From Edaphobacter sp. 12200R-103 (GTDB lineage Bacteria > Acidobacteriota > Terriglobia > Terriglobales > Acidobacteriaceae), in NCBI RefSeq assembly GCF_010093025.1, contig NZ_CP048114.1, positions 1,178,001 to 1,242,000 of the forward strand: a stretch of DNA of 64,000 bases, in the 5' to 3' direction. A program made the translations under genes and the position numbers. The first letter of the stretch is position 1, and the number at the start of each line of letters is the position of its first letter. This document shows positions 42,117 through 50,445 of this stretch, piece by piece. Under the pieces are notes generated by a model. It ran no database searches, was not told the origin of the DNA, and saw nothing but the letters and a program-made list of their open reading frames with translations.

Positions 42117-42812
42117 CTAAAGTGAGTTCCTCTGTCCGTAGGTCGCCTTCGCGCCATGCTTGCGGAAGTAGTGCCGGTCCAACAGAGCGCTGGATACGCC
42201 ACACTGCGAGTTCAGCAGAACCGTCATGAACGCCATCTTCGCCACTGCCTCCAGCACCACGGCATTGTGCGCGGCGTCGTGAGGGTCCTTTCCCCAGACA
42301 AACGGAGCGTGCCCCGCTACCAGAACCCCTGGGACAGCCAGAGGATCGATTCCCACGAATCGTTCGATAATTGCCTTGCCTGTATTCAGAACGTAATCGC
42401 CGTTGATCTCATCATCCGTCAACTCACGCGTGCACGGAACCGGACCATGGAAGTAGTCCGCATGTGTGGTGCCGAGTGCCGGGATCTCCCGTCCGGCCTG
42501 CGCCCAGGAGGTCGCATGCTCACTGTGGGTATGGACGACCGCACCAATCGTCGGAAATGCCTTGTAAAGCTCGATGTGTGTCTTCAGATCACTCGACGGA
42601 TTGAGCGTGCCCTCGACGATCCTGCCCGAAAGATCGGTGACCACCATGTGCTCCGGCTTCAGGACATCGTAATCCACTCCACTTGGTTTAATGACGACCA
42701 GGCCCTGTTCCCGGTCAATCCCGCTTGCGTTCCCAAAGGTATACAGCACCAGGCCCCGGCGAACTACTTCCAGATTGGCCTCAAGGGTCGCTTCTTTCAA
42801 TCTCTCCAGCAT
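42117..42812 (-). CDS. araD: L-ribulose-5-phosphate 4-epimerase AraD
   Basis: A 231-residue class II aldolase-fold epimerase. The zinc ligands appear in VVHTHSEHATSWAQAG and further along in VLVAGHAPFVWGKD; TTHADYFHGPVPCTR and the C-terminal DRHYFRKHGAKATYGQ also match AraD. It converts L-ribulose-5-phosphate to D-xylulose-5-phosphate. GAGGAAA lies upstream of the ATG. First gene of the araD-araB pair, divergent from the permease. Confidence 0.93.
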   Translation of the reverse strand: MLERLKEATLEANLEVVRRGLVLYTFGNASGIDREQGLVVIKPSGVDYDVLKPEHMVVTDLSGRIVEGTLNPSSDLKTHIELYKAFPTIGAVVHTHSEHATSWAQAGREIPALGTTHADYFHGPVPCTRELTDDEINGDYVLNTGKAIIERFVGIDPLAVPGVLVAGHAPFVWGKDPHDAAHNAVVLEAVAKMAFMTVLLNSQCGVSSALLDRHYFRKHGAKATYGQRNSL

Positions 42813-42983
42813 CTACGTTTCCTCTTGCAGTCTCCGTGGCGAACTCCATCCGCTCACGTCTTCTGTGCGGCCTCCCACCGAAGGCACAGCACCACAATAG
42901 ACTACACATTTTAAGAAAACATTTACTTAACATCGTCTCCAGCGGAAACAATCTGCGGGAATTAGGATATATCCCATCCATCT

Positions 42984-44384
42984 ATGCCCCTCACAAAGTC
43001 CGAGGCAGCCCGATCCAGCGGCAGTGTAAAAAAGCTTCGTCTCATCCCGCTGCTCGCCGCGACCTACTTTATGGTCTCGGGCGGCCCATACGATCTCGAA
43101 GACATCATCGGCTTCGGTGGATATGGTCATGCTCTATGGCTGCTCTTGCTGCTTCCCTTCTTCTGGAGCTTCCCCACCGCCCTGATGCTGGGCGAACTCG
43201 CCGCCGCCGTGCCAGCCGAAGGCGGCTTCTACGCCTGGGTGCGCCGTGCCATGGGGCCGTTCTGGGGATTTCAGGAGGCATGGCTCTCACTCTCCGCTTC
43301 GGTCTTCGACATGGCGATCTACCCCACCACGTTCGTGCTCTACCTGGAGCACCTCGCCCCTTCCCTTACGCGAGGGCATCGCGGCCTTTTTCTCGAGCTT
43401 GCCGTCGTAGCAGTCGCCGTCCTCTGGAACCTCCGCGGCGCAGCTGCCGTGGGCGAAGGCTCAGTGCGGCTCTGGCTGGTGGCCATCTCGCCTTTTCTCA
43501 TCCTCATCGGGAGCGCCGTCTATGCCGGACTGCACGCTTCGACAGGGCAGTTTGGAGGACACGCGAGCCTCGCTGCGCCACATGGCAAAGCATTCTCGAC
43601 CGCAATCCTGGTCGCTATGTGGAACTACATGGGCTGGGACAACGCCACCACCATCGCCAACGAGGTCGAAAATCCGCAGCGCAACTATCCCCGCGTCATT
43701 CTGCTGGCAGCCGTGATGGTGATGCTCACATACATCGTTCCCATCGCCGCCGTAGCCTGGGCTGGCATTCCTGCGGAACGTTTCTCGACCGGAGCCTGGG
43801 TCGATGCCGGAAACATCCTCGGCGGAACCCTGCTCGCCGGCGCCATCGTCGTCGCCGGCTCGCTCGATGACTTCGGAACCTTTAGCAATCTGACTCTCTC
43901 GTACACGCGCCTTCCCCACGCTCTGGCAGAAGACGGTTTCCTCCCCGCCGTCTTCACAAAGAGGCTGGCCAACGGCGCTCCCTGGGTCTCGGTCATCGCC
44001 TGCGGAATCTGTTGGGCGCTCGCGCTGGGATTTTCCTTCGAGCGCCTGATTACGATCGACCTGGTCCTGTACGGACTCTCCATGATTCTGGAGTTTGCCG
44101 CCCTCATTCTGCTGCGTCGCAATGAACCGTCTCTTCCCCGCCCCTTCAGGATCCCGGGGCCGAACTGGGTGCCCATTCTTCTGGGACTGAGCCCGGCGGC
44201 CTTGACTGCGTACGCCCTCTACGCCGCCCACACTGAAATCGTCATGGGGATCCCGGCTCTTACTTTCTCTCTTCTTATCGCCGCTGCAGGCCTTCCTCTT
44301 TATTTCGTCACAAAACCGGCGCGAAAAAGAAGAGTTGCCGCATCATTAGGCAACGAGATTCCTCCTAATCCTGAGCAGAAATAA
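42984..44384 (+). CDS. APC-family amino acid permease
   Basis: A 466-residue protein with about twelve membrane segments. The N-terminal block (LIPLLAATYFMVSGGPYDLEDIIGFGGYGHALWLLLLLPFF) and the stretch AELAAAVPAEGGFYAWVRRAMGPFWGFQ are typical of the amino acid-polyamine-organocation family. The substrate cannot be told from sequence. It is divergent from araD with a 171-base gap, so a role in sugar uptake is not implied. Confidence 0.87.
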   Translation: MPLTKSEAARSSGSVKKLRLIPLLAATYFMVSGGPYDLEDIIGFGGYGHALWLLLLLPFFWSFPTALMLGELAAAVPAEGGFYAWVRRAMGPFWGFQEAWLSLSASVFDMAIYPTTFVLYLEHLAPSLTRGHRGLFLELAVVAVAVLWNLRGAAAVGEGSVRLWLVAISPFLILIGSAVYAGLHASTGQFGGHASLAAPHGKAFSTAILVAMWNYMGWDNATTIANEVENPQRNYPRVILLAAVMVMLTYIVPIAAVAWAGIPAERFSTGAWVDAGNILGGTLLAGAIVVAGSLDDFGTFSNLTLSYTRLPHALAEDGFLPAVFTKRLANGAPWVSVIACGICWALALGFSFERLITIDLVLYGLSMILEFAALILLRRNEPSLPRPFRIPGPNWVPILLGLSPAALTAYALYAAHTEIVMGIPALTFSLLIAAAGLPLYFVTKPARKRRVAASLGNEIPPNPEQK

Positions 44385-44648
44385 GTGAGTCTCGAAAGAG
44401 GTTCATTCCGGGAATACCGATTCGCCGCATATCCATCCTGATGTAGGACATATGCCCGATTGACATCTTTGTTTCACTATAATGAAATCATCCCACTCAG
44501 GACTTTACAACCAGTTGAAACAATCGTTTCTCTTCTCTGCATCTCTGGCCTCTCTGTAGCACATTCGGAATTTTTCGGGCGGGATAGCGACTCTGGTACC
44601 CGGTGAAGGCAACCGTGTGTCTCCGCCGAAGATTTTGCAAGGAGCAGG

Positions 44649-46196
44649 ATGTTTACCACCGTTTCAAAACAGGATCCGCGTTACCAGGCGCTTGAAAAGG
44701 GCAACAATCGCCGCTGGCCTGCCTCGGAGTCGGAATCTGTCAGGCGCATTGAGATTTGCCAGAGCACGGATGAGGTCGCTGAAGCCCTCCAGCAAGCAGT
44801 GCGCGCCGGTCTTCGTCCCACCATCCGCTCGGGCGGACATTGCTACGAGGATTTCGTCAACAACAATCCCGGCGGCGTCCTGATCGACGTCAGCATGCTG
44901 AACGATATGGATGCATCCGGAAGCGGCCACACCTACAAGATCAGCCCTGGAACCCGGCTCGGCGATGCCTACACTCGCCTCTATAAAGAGCACAACGTAA
45001 CTTTGCCTGGCGGCTCCTGCTACGGTGTCGGTGCTGGCGGCCACATCTCCGGCGGCGGATACGGTGTTCTCAGCCGCCTGCATGGACTGACCGTCGACTG
45101 GCTCAGCGCCGTCGATATCCTAACCGTCGACGCCTCCGGGAAGGTGGTCCACCGCCGCGTCGACAAAAACAAGGATGCCGACCTCTTCCGCGCATGCTGC
45201 GGGGCCGGCGGAAACAACTTCGGCCTCATCACCGCCTATTACTTCGACAAGCTCCCTCCGGCACCCAAGCAGGTAGCCAACATCAGCATGTCTTTCCCCT
45301 GGGAAGACATGACTCCGGAGCGCTTCGAGACCATACTCACCACTTACGGACATTACCTCGAGACCCGCGGTAAGGATCCCGACACCTGGGGGTTGTTCAC
45401 CTTTCTCGGGCTCTCCCACCGCCAGTCCGGACGCATCGGCATTTCCGCCCAGTTCTGCAATCCCGACGGCACCTGCAACGACCTTGGTCCGCTCAAGGAG
45501 TTCGTGGAGTTCTTCAAGCCCTGCAAGCCACTCGCAGCCGAGCCGCAGTATATGGAGCGCCGCCACTCCCCCGAGGCCGGCAACTCACCGGTCCGCAAGG
45601 GACCGAATGGCACGCCTGAGCCCTGCACCGATGCTCACATGAGCCTCGCCTCCTGGTATGAGGCCACGGTTCGCGGAGGCGTCGGCGGAGGCACGCGCGC
45701 CAAGTACAAGTCCTGTTACATGAAGCGGACCTTCACCTCGGCTGAGACTCGGACCATCTATAAGCACCTCACCAAAGAGATTCCCGGAGTCCAGTTGAGC
45801 GGAATTCTCGCCGTCGATTCTTACGGTGGTGCGGTCAACCGCGCTGAGTTGGCAGACCTCACCTCCATCCCCCAGCGCGCCTCGGTGATGAAGCTGCAGT
45901 TCCAGACTTATTGGCAGAACCCCGCCGATGACGCCGTACGCCTCAAGTGGATGCACGATTTCTACAGCGATCTCTACTCCGGGCCCGATGTTGACGAGAA
46001 GCACAAAGGAACCCCCTACTGGAACCAGCAATATGAGGGTTGCTATATCAACTATCCGGACGCCGATATGCTCGCCTACCCCTTCTGGCCTCAGCTTTAT
46101 TATGGCGATCAGGGACTTTACCCCTTCCTTCAGGGGGTCAAAAAGCGTTACGATCCGAATAATATCTTTCACTTCTCGATGTCAGTCCGCGCATAA
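44649..46196 (+). CDS. Berberine-bridge-type FAD-linked oxidoreductase
   Basis: A 515-residue protein of the PCMH/BBE family. His64 (IRSGGHCYEDF) and Cys124 (GGSCYGVGAGGHISGGGYG) are at the two positions that carry bicovalently bound FAD in berberine-bridge enzymes and gluco-oligosaccharide oxidases. The C-terminal BBE segment with YINYPDAD and YDPNNIFHFSMSVRA is intact. It probably oxidises a sugar or alkaloid-like alcohol. No signal peptide. AAGGAG precedes the ATG by eight bases. A hairpin spans the stop codon. Confidence 0.88.
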   Translation: MFTTVSKQDPRYQALEKGNNRRWPASESESVRRIEICQSTDEVAEALQQAVRAGLRPTIRSGGHCYEDFVNNNPGGVLIDVSMLNDMDASGSGHTYKISPGTRLGDAYTRLYKEHNVTLPGGSCYGVGAGGHISGGGYGVLSRLHGLTVDWLSAVDILTVDASGKVVHRRVDKNKDADLFRACCGAGGNNFGLITAYYFDKLPPAPKQVANISMSFPWEDMTPERFETILTTYGHYLETRGKDPDTWGLFTFLGLSHRQSGRIGISAQFCNPDGTCNDLGPLKEFVEFFKPCKPLAAEPQYMERRHSPEAGNSPVRKGPNGTPEPCTDAHMSLASWYEATVRGGVGGGTRAKYKSCYMKRTFTSAETRTIYKHLTKEIPGVQLSGILAVDSYGGAVNRAELADLTSIPQRASVMKLQFQTYWQNPADDAVRLKWMHDFYSDLYSGPDVDEKHKGTPYWNQQYEGCYINYPDADMLAYPFWPQLYYGDQGLYPFLQGVKKRYDPNNIFHFSMSVRA

Positions 46197-46209
46197 TGCG
46201 GACTGACAT
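46179..46209 (+). terminator. Hairpin spanning the stop codon of the BBE-type oxidase
   Basis: A perfect 12-bp stem ATGTCAGTCCGC / GCGGACTGACAT with the 7-base loop GCATAAT, which contains the TAA stop codon. Only a weak T stretch (ATTTC) follows, so it may be a terminator or an mRNA-stability element. Confidence 0.55.
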
Positions 46210-46794
46210 GATTTCGCGGCCCCGGAGTTCGGCTCCGCGATCCCAGGTTTGATGTTCCGTACGGAGGCTTCTTTGGTTCCACCTCTGAATGCACTGTTGT
46301 ACAGACAACTACACGACCAGTTCGCTATTCCACGAAACTGCGCCTCTCCGGCAACTGCGTCTGTGCGTTTCGCTCAACAGGAACCAGCCTCTAACTCCTA
46401 CTCCATCAAGGCTTACAAAAAGGAGCTGAACGTTCCCGGCATAATGACCGGAAAAGCCTCGATTCGGGATCTTCGCGTTTTTCGATGGACATATCTGCCC
46501 CCTGAGGCTCACAATTCCTTCTCAAAAAAGCGAATCTGTGTGCCTACGAGCGGCTCTGTCATCGGGATAAATACGATTCAAAAGGAGGAGGGACCTTAAG
46601 ACAGAGAACCGCTAAAACCGCTCTACCGCGGTAAATAGCCAGGTTCACAACAAGCTCACGGCCGAAGACAGAAAAAAAGCATGGGACAGAACCGAACCGG
46701 ATCCTCCGTAACGGTCGTATCCGCAAAGTCGAATCCCGACGCGCAGCCGTAGAGGCAACACCCACGTAGTACGAAACTTTTGAGGAGACTATCG
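46197..46794. other. Long non-coding region before the TonB-dependent receptor
   Basis: A 598-base gap. It holds a second hairpin (TCGCGG...CCGCGA, 46214-46240) and a palindrome TACCGCGGTA at 46624-46633, about 160 bases before the receptor start, which could be an operator. Short open frames are present but lack ribosome sites and have atypical composition. The receptor mRNA probably has a long leader. Confidence 0.5.
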
Positions 46795-49700
46795 ATGCAA
46801 CGAAAACAGGCAATACTTAGTTTTCTGTCCGTCCTTCTCCTGGTCGTCTGTTGTGCTGTATCCAGGGCGCAGACGATCACGGGCAGTATCAACGGCACAG
46901 TAACTGACCCCTCGGGCGCCGTCGTTCCCAACGCCCAGGTCACGGCCACCAACGTTGAGACCAACGTCGCCACCCAGACCACGACCAATAACGACGGTAT
47001 TTACAACATCCGCTTCCTCCAGATCGGACAGTACAAGGTGACGATCACGTCGGCGGGATTCGCCACGTCGACCTACGGTCCGTTCTCCCTGGAAACAGGT
47101 CAGAACGCCAAAATCGATGGCAAACTCAGCCTCGAGAACCAGCAGCAGAAGGTTTCGGTCGAAGCCGAAGTTGCTCCCCTCATCAACACCGAGAACCCCA
47201 CCCTCGCGACGACGCTCGATACACGTGCTATTGAGAACGTTCCTCTCGTCGGCCGCAACCTGACCGCCATCACCATGTTCCTTCCCGGCTCGGTCAGCAC
47301 CCAGCCCAACAGCTTCGTCAGCAATGCGGCCGTCTCCGGTCCGCTGAGCGGCAACAACCCCAACGGCGGCAGCAGCAGCGCCTCCGTCTCCGTCAACGGA
47401 AACCGCCAGCAGGCAAACCAATACCTTCTGGATGGTATGAACATCAACCAGACTCTGGACGACATCATCGGCTATGTTCCTAACGTCGATGCCATCGCCC
47501 AGGTCCAGGTCATCTCCTCCAATGCGAGCGCCGAGTACGGCAACGTCAACGGCGGCGACGTTATCTACCAGACCAAGAGCGGAACTAACAACTGGCATGG
47601 AAGCGCCTTCTACTTCCTCGGCAACTACAACCTCGATGCCAACAGCTGGAAGAACAACTTCACGCATGTTGCAAAAAACTCCTACACCCGCAACCTCTTC
47701 GGCGCAACCTTCGGCGGCCCCATTCTGAAGGACAAGCTCTTCTTCTTCGTCGACTATCAAGGCGGTCGCTTCCACTCCGGTGGTACATCCACGGCGAGCG
47801 TCTATACCCAGAAGATGCGCAATGGAGACTTCTCCGAACTCTTGGACCCCCAGATCGTGGGCACCAAGACCGTTCAGCTCTATGACGCCACCCAGCCTGG
47901 TCTTCCGGCCTACGCAAACAACCAGGTTCCCGTTGTCAACCCGGCCGCACAGTACCTCTTTGCGCACCCGGAGCTCTATCCGCTTCCTAACTTCGCTCCG
48001 AATGCCGGAACGCCCACGGTCAACAACTACCATGGCCTCCAAAAGCAGCGGAACTATGGCAACCAGTTTGATGTGAAGGTCGACTATAGGCTAAGCGACA
48101 AGGACAGCATGTTCGTTCGCTACTCCCAGATGGACAGCGGACAGACCACTCTGAGCGCCTTGCCGACCAGCTTCAACAGTGCCCCCACCTTCCCCTTCCG
48201 TGGTGTCGCAATCAACGAAGTTCACACCTTCAGCTCCTCGGTCATCAACGAGTTTCGTGCTGGCTACACCCGTGTTCAGAACAATGGAGCCGTCACGCTC
48301 GACCCCACAGGCGCCTTTGGTTTGAACGGCAATAGCCTCCTCGGCATCCCTGGCGGTCAGCCGTTTGCTGGCTTCTCTGCTTTGGCCACGGGTAACTCGG
48401 CCAGCCCACAGGCCTTCTCGGCTTCCAATGGATCAGGCGATTTCACGACCATCGGAAACTCCAACACAGGCACGAACTACACCCTCAACACCTTCCTCTA
48501 CGGAGATAACCTGACCTGGTCCAAGAACCGGCACACCTTCAAGTTCGGTGCCCAGTTCCTGCGCCAGCAGCAGAACAACTTCTATCCGGGCAACGATGGC
48601 TCGATGGGAGGCTTCTACTACCTCGGCGCGGGAACCGCTCGCGGAACCAGTGGCGGATACACCGGAGCTGACTTCGTCCTCAACCGTGCTGGATTCGTCA
48701 GCGTAGGCGGCGTCTCCGGACCGGTCGGTATGCGCTCCTGGCGTAGTGCTTACTTCGCACAGGACGACTGGAAGGTCACCCCAACCCTTACCCTCAACCT
48801 CGGCGTTCGCTACGAGTTCGTTCAGCCGATCTATGAGGTCAACAACAAGATGTCAACGATCGATCCGGCCAATCCGTCAGTCGTTCTACTGGCTGGCTCT
48901 CCTCAGGCTAAGGCAGCTGGATTCAACCGTGCCCTCGTCGATCCTTACTACGGCAGCGTCATGCCCCGTATCGGCTTCGCCTGGCAGGCAACTCCTCGCC
49001 TGGTTGTGCGCGGTGGATATGGCATCCAGAACTTCATGGAAGGAACCGGTGCAAATCTTCGGATGACCACCAATCTACCCTTCCAGGGTTCCTATCAAGC
49101 CAGCGGCCTTCAGTCCAATACAGCCAATGGCGGAACTCCCGGACAGTTCTATACCGTACAGAGCGGATTCGGTGCTTCCAGCGGCACCGGCGGAGCAACC
49201 GGCGTCGTTTATAACGTCTGGAACAAGAAGATCAAGCCAGCCTTCATCGGAGAGTACAGCTTGACCCTCGAGTACCAGGTTAGCAATACGGCCTCTTTCC
49301 AGATCGGCTACGTGGGTGAGTCCGGAGCGCACCTCATCACTGCAAACCGGCGCAATCAGCTCGCAGCTCCATGCGTGATCAATGGAGTGGTTCAGGCATT
49401 CCCAAGCGGTGGTTCCCCGCAGCCTGCCGGATGCCCCAAGTCGCCTTTCCAGGACACCCCGGGTGTAGGCTACACGGGCAACATCCGTTATACCGACTCC
49501 AACGCAATGATGAACTACAACGCCCTGCAGGCGAGCTTCCGTCAGCGTCTGTCCCATGGTCTGCAGTACACCGCGAACTACACTTATAGCCACGCCATGA
49601 CGAACAGCCTTGGCTTTTATGGAGCCCCTGGGATCCAGAACGCCAGCGCTTATGCCGAGAACGTCTACAACCTGGGCCTGGATTACGGTCCGACCGGCCA

Positions 49701-50307
49701 GGACGTTCGCAACGCCATCAACTTCAACCTCGTCTATGATCTTCCTCTGGGCCGTGGTCGCAAGTACGGTGCGAACATGCCTCTGTTCCTGGACGAGATT
49801 GTAGGTGGATGGAAGGCCAGCTTGACCGGTGTAGCCTATTCTGGCTTCCCTGTCACCTTCACCGCGAACAACAACTCTCAGGTTAACAGTGGCGCTCAGC
49901 GTCCCAACCACTATCGGAAGCTCAAGATCGTCAATCGTTCTATGCACAACTGGTTCGGAACCGATCCGTCAGCAATTCCCTGCACCACCCCGGGCGTCGA
50001 CAATGGTGTCTGCGCCTATGGTCAACCGGCATTCGGCACCTTCGGCAACGCCCGCGTCGGAGCCGAGCGTGCACCTGGCTACCAGACCTTCGGAGCCTCG
50101 GTCACCAAGGACTTCACCATCTGGCACGAGCATCAGATCAACTTCCGAGCTGATGCCGACAACGTGTTCAACCACGCATCATGGGGCAATCCTGCAAGGG
50201 ATATTACCAACCTGACCAACAGCGGGTTCGGCGACATTCTCAACCAGGGTACGCCGATCCGGTCCAACCCAAGGCAGATGCAGCTGTCGGTCAAGTACCA
50301 CTTCTAA
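46795..50307 (+). CDS. Oar-like TonB-dependent outer-membrane receptor with carboxypeptidase-regulatory-like domain
   Basis: A 1170-residue protein. A signal peptide (ends ...VVCCAVSRAQ) is followed by a CarboxypepD_reg-like domain (TITGSINGTVTDPSGAVVPNAQVTATN..., residues ~25-110), a plug domain (VPLVGRNLTAITMFLPGS, then GNRQQANQYLLDGMNINQTLDDI) and a large beta-barrel ending in VKYHF, the usual C-terminal aromatic residue. Such receptors are strongly expanded in Acidobacteria and are thought to import oligosaccharides or other large ligands. GAGGAG precedes the ATG. A strong terminator follows. The substrate is unknown; no partner gene is adjacent except the upstream oxidase. Confidence 0.93.
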   Translation: MQRKQAILSFLSVLLLVVCCAVSRAQTITGSINGTVTDPSGAVVPNAQVTATNVETNVATQTTTNNDGIYNIRFLQIGQYKVTITSAGFATSTYGPFSLETGQNAKIDGKLSLENQQQKVSVEAEVAPLINTENPTLATTLDTRAIENVPLVGRNLTAITMFLPGSVSTQPNSFVSNAAVSGPLSGNNPNGGSSSASVSVNGNRQQANQYLLDGMNINQTLDDIIGYVPNVDAIAQVQVISSNASAEYGNVNGGDVIYQTKSGTNNWHGSAFYFLGNYNLDANSWKNNFTHVAKNSYTRNLFGATFGGPILKDKLFFFVDYQGGRFHSGGTSTASVYTQKMRNGDFSELLDPQIVGTKTVQLYDATQPGLPAYANNQVPVVNPAAQYLFAHPELYPLPNFAPNAGTPTVNNYHGLQKQRNYGNQFDVKVDYRLSDKDSMFVRYSQMDSGQTTLSALPTSFNSAPTFPFRGVAINEVHTFSSSVINEFRAGYTRVQNNGAVTLDPTGAFGLNGNSLLGIPGGQPFAGFSALATGNSASPQAFSASNGSGDFTTIGNSNTGTNYTLNTFLYGDNLTWSKNRHTFKFGAQFLRQQQNNFYPGNDGSMGGFYYLGAGTARGTSGGYTGADFVLNRAGFVSVGGVSGPVGMRSWRSAYFAQDDWKVTPTLTLNLGVRYEFVQPIYEVNNKMSTIDPANPSVVLLAGSPQAKAAGFNRALVDPYYGSVMPRIGFAWQATPRLVVRGGYGIQNFMEGTGANLRMTTNLPFQGSYQASGLQSNTANGGTPGQFYTVQSGFGASSGTGGATGVVYNVWNKKIKPAFIGEYSLTLEYQVSNTASFQIGYVGESGAHLITANRRNQLAAPCVINGVVQAFPSGGSPQPAGCPKSPFQDTPGVGYTGNIRYTDSNAMMNYNALQASFRQRLSHGLQYTANYTYSHAMTNSLGFYGAPGIQNASAYAENVYNLGLDYGPTGQDVRNAINFNLVYDLPLGRGRKYGANMPLFLDEIVGGWKASLTGVAYSGFPVTFTANNNSQVNSGAQRPNHYRKLKIVNRSMHNWFGTDPSAIPCTTPGVDNGVCAYGQPAFGTFGNARVGAERAPGYQTFGASVTKDFTIWHEHQINFRADADNVFNHASWGNPARDITNLTNSGFGDILNQGTPIRSNPRQMQLSVKYHF

Positions 50308-50321
50308 CGCACCATCAACCG

Positions 50322-50355
50322 AAAGGCCCGGACTCTTTGAGTCCGGGCCTTTTCT
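50322..50355 (+). terminator. Intrinsic terminator of the receptor gene
   Basis: AAAGGCCCGGACTC, loop TTT, GAGTCCGGGCCTTTTC: a 13-14 bp perfect stem followed by T residues, 14 bases after the receptor stop codon. Confidence 0.88.
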
Positions 50356-50445
50356 ACTTTATGCAACGCCAGGAACCGGAGAATCCCGACCTATTTCCTA
50401 TTCTTTGAATACTTTGCGCAGTTTATACGAGAAGAGGATGCAACC

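Noticed and set aside
42725..43870. A 381-codon frame overlapping the permease start
   Set aside because: Extremely Arg/His-rich, out of frame with the clear permease; a shadow.
46249..46599. A 116-codon frame in the gap before the TonB-dependent receptor
   Set aside because: No ribosome site, no recognisable fold, and amino acid use unlike the neighbouring genes.
46789..48042. A 417-codon open frame antisense to the TonB-dependent receptor
   Set aside because: It mirrors the third-position GC bias of the receptor gene, has low-complexity Val/Asp/Gly composition, no ribosome site and no recognisable domain.
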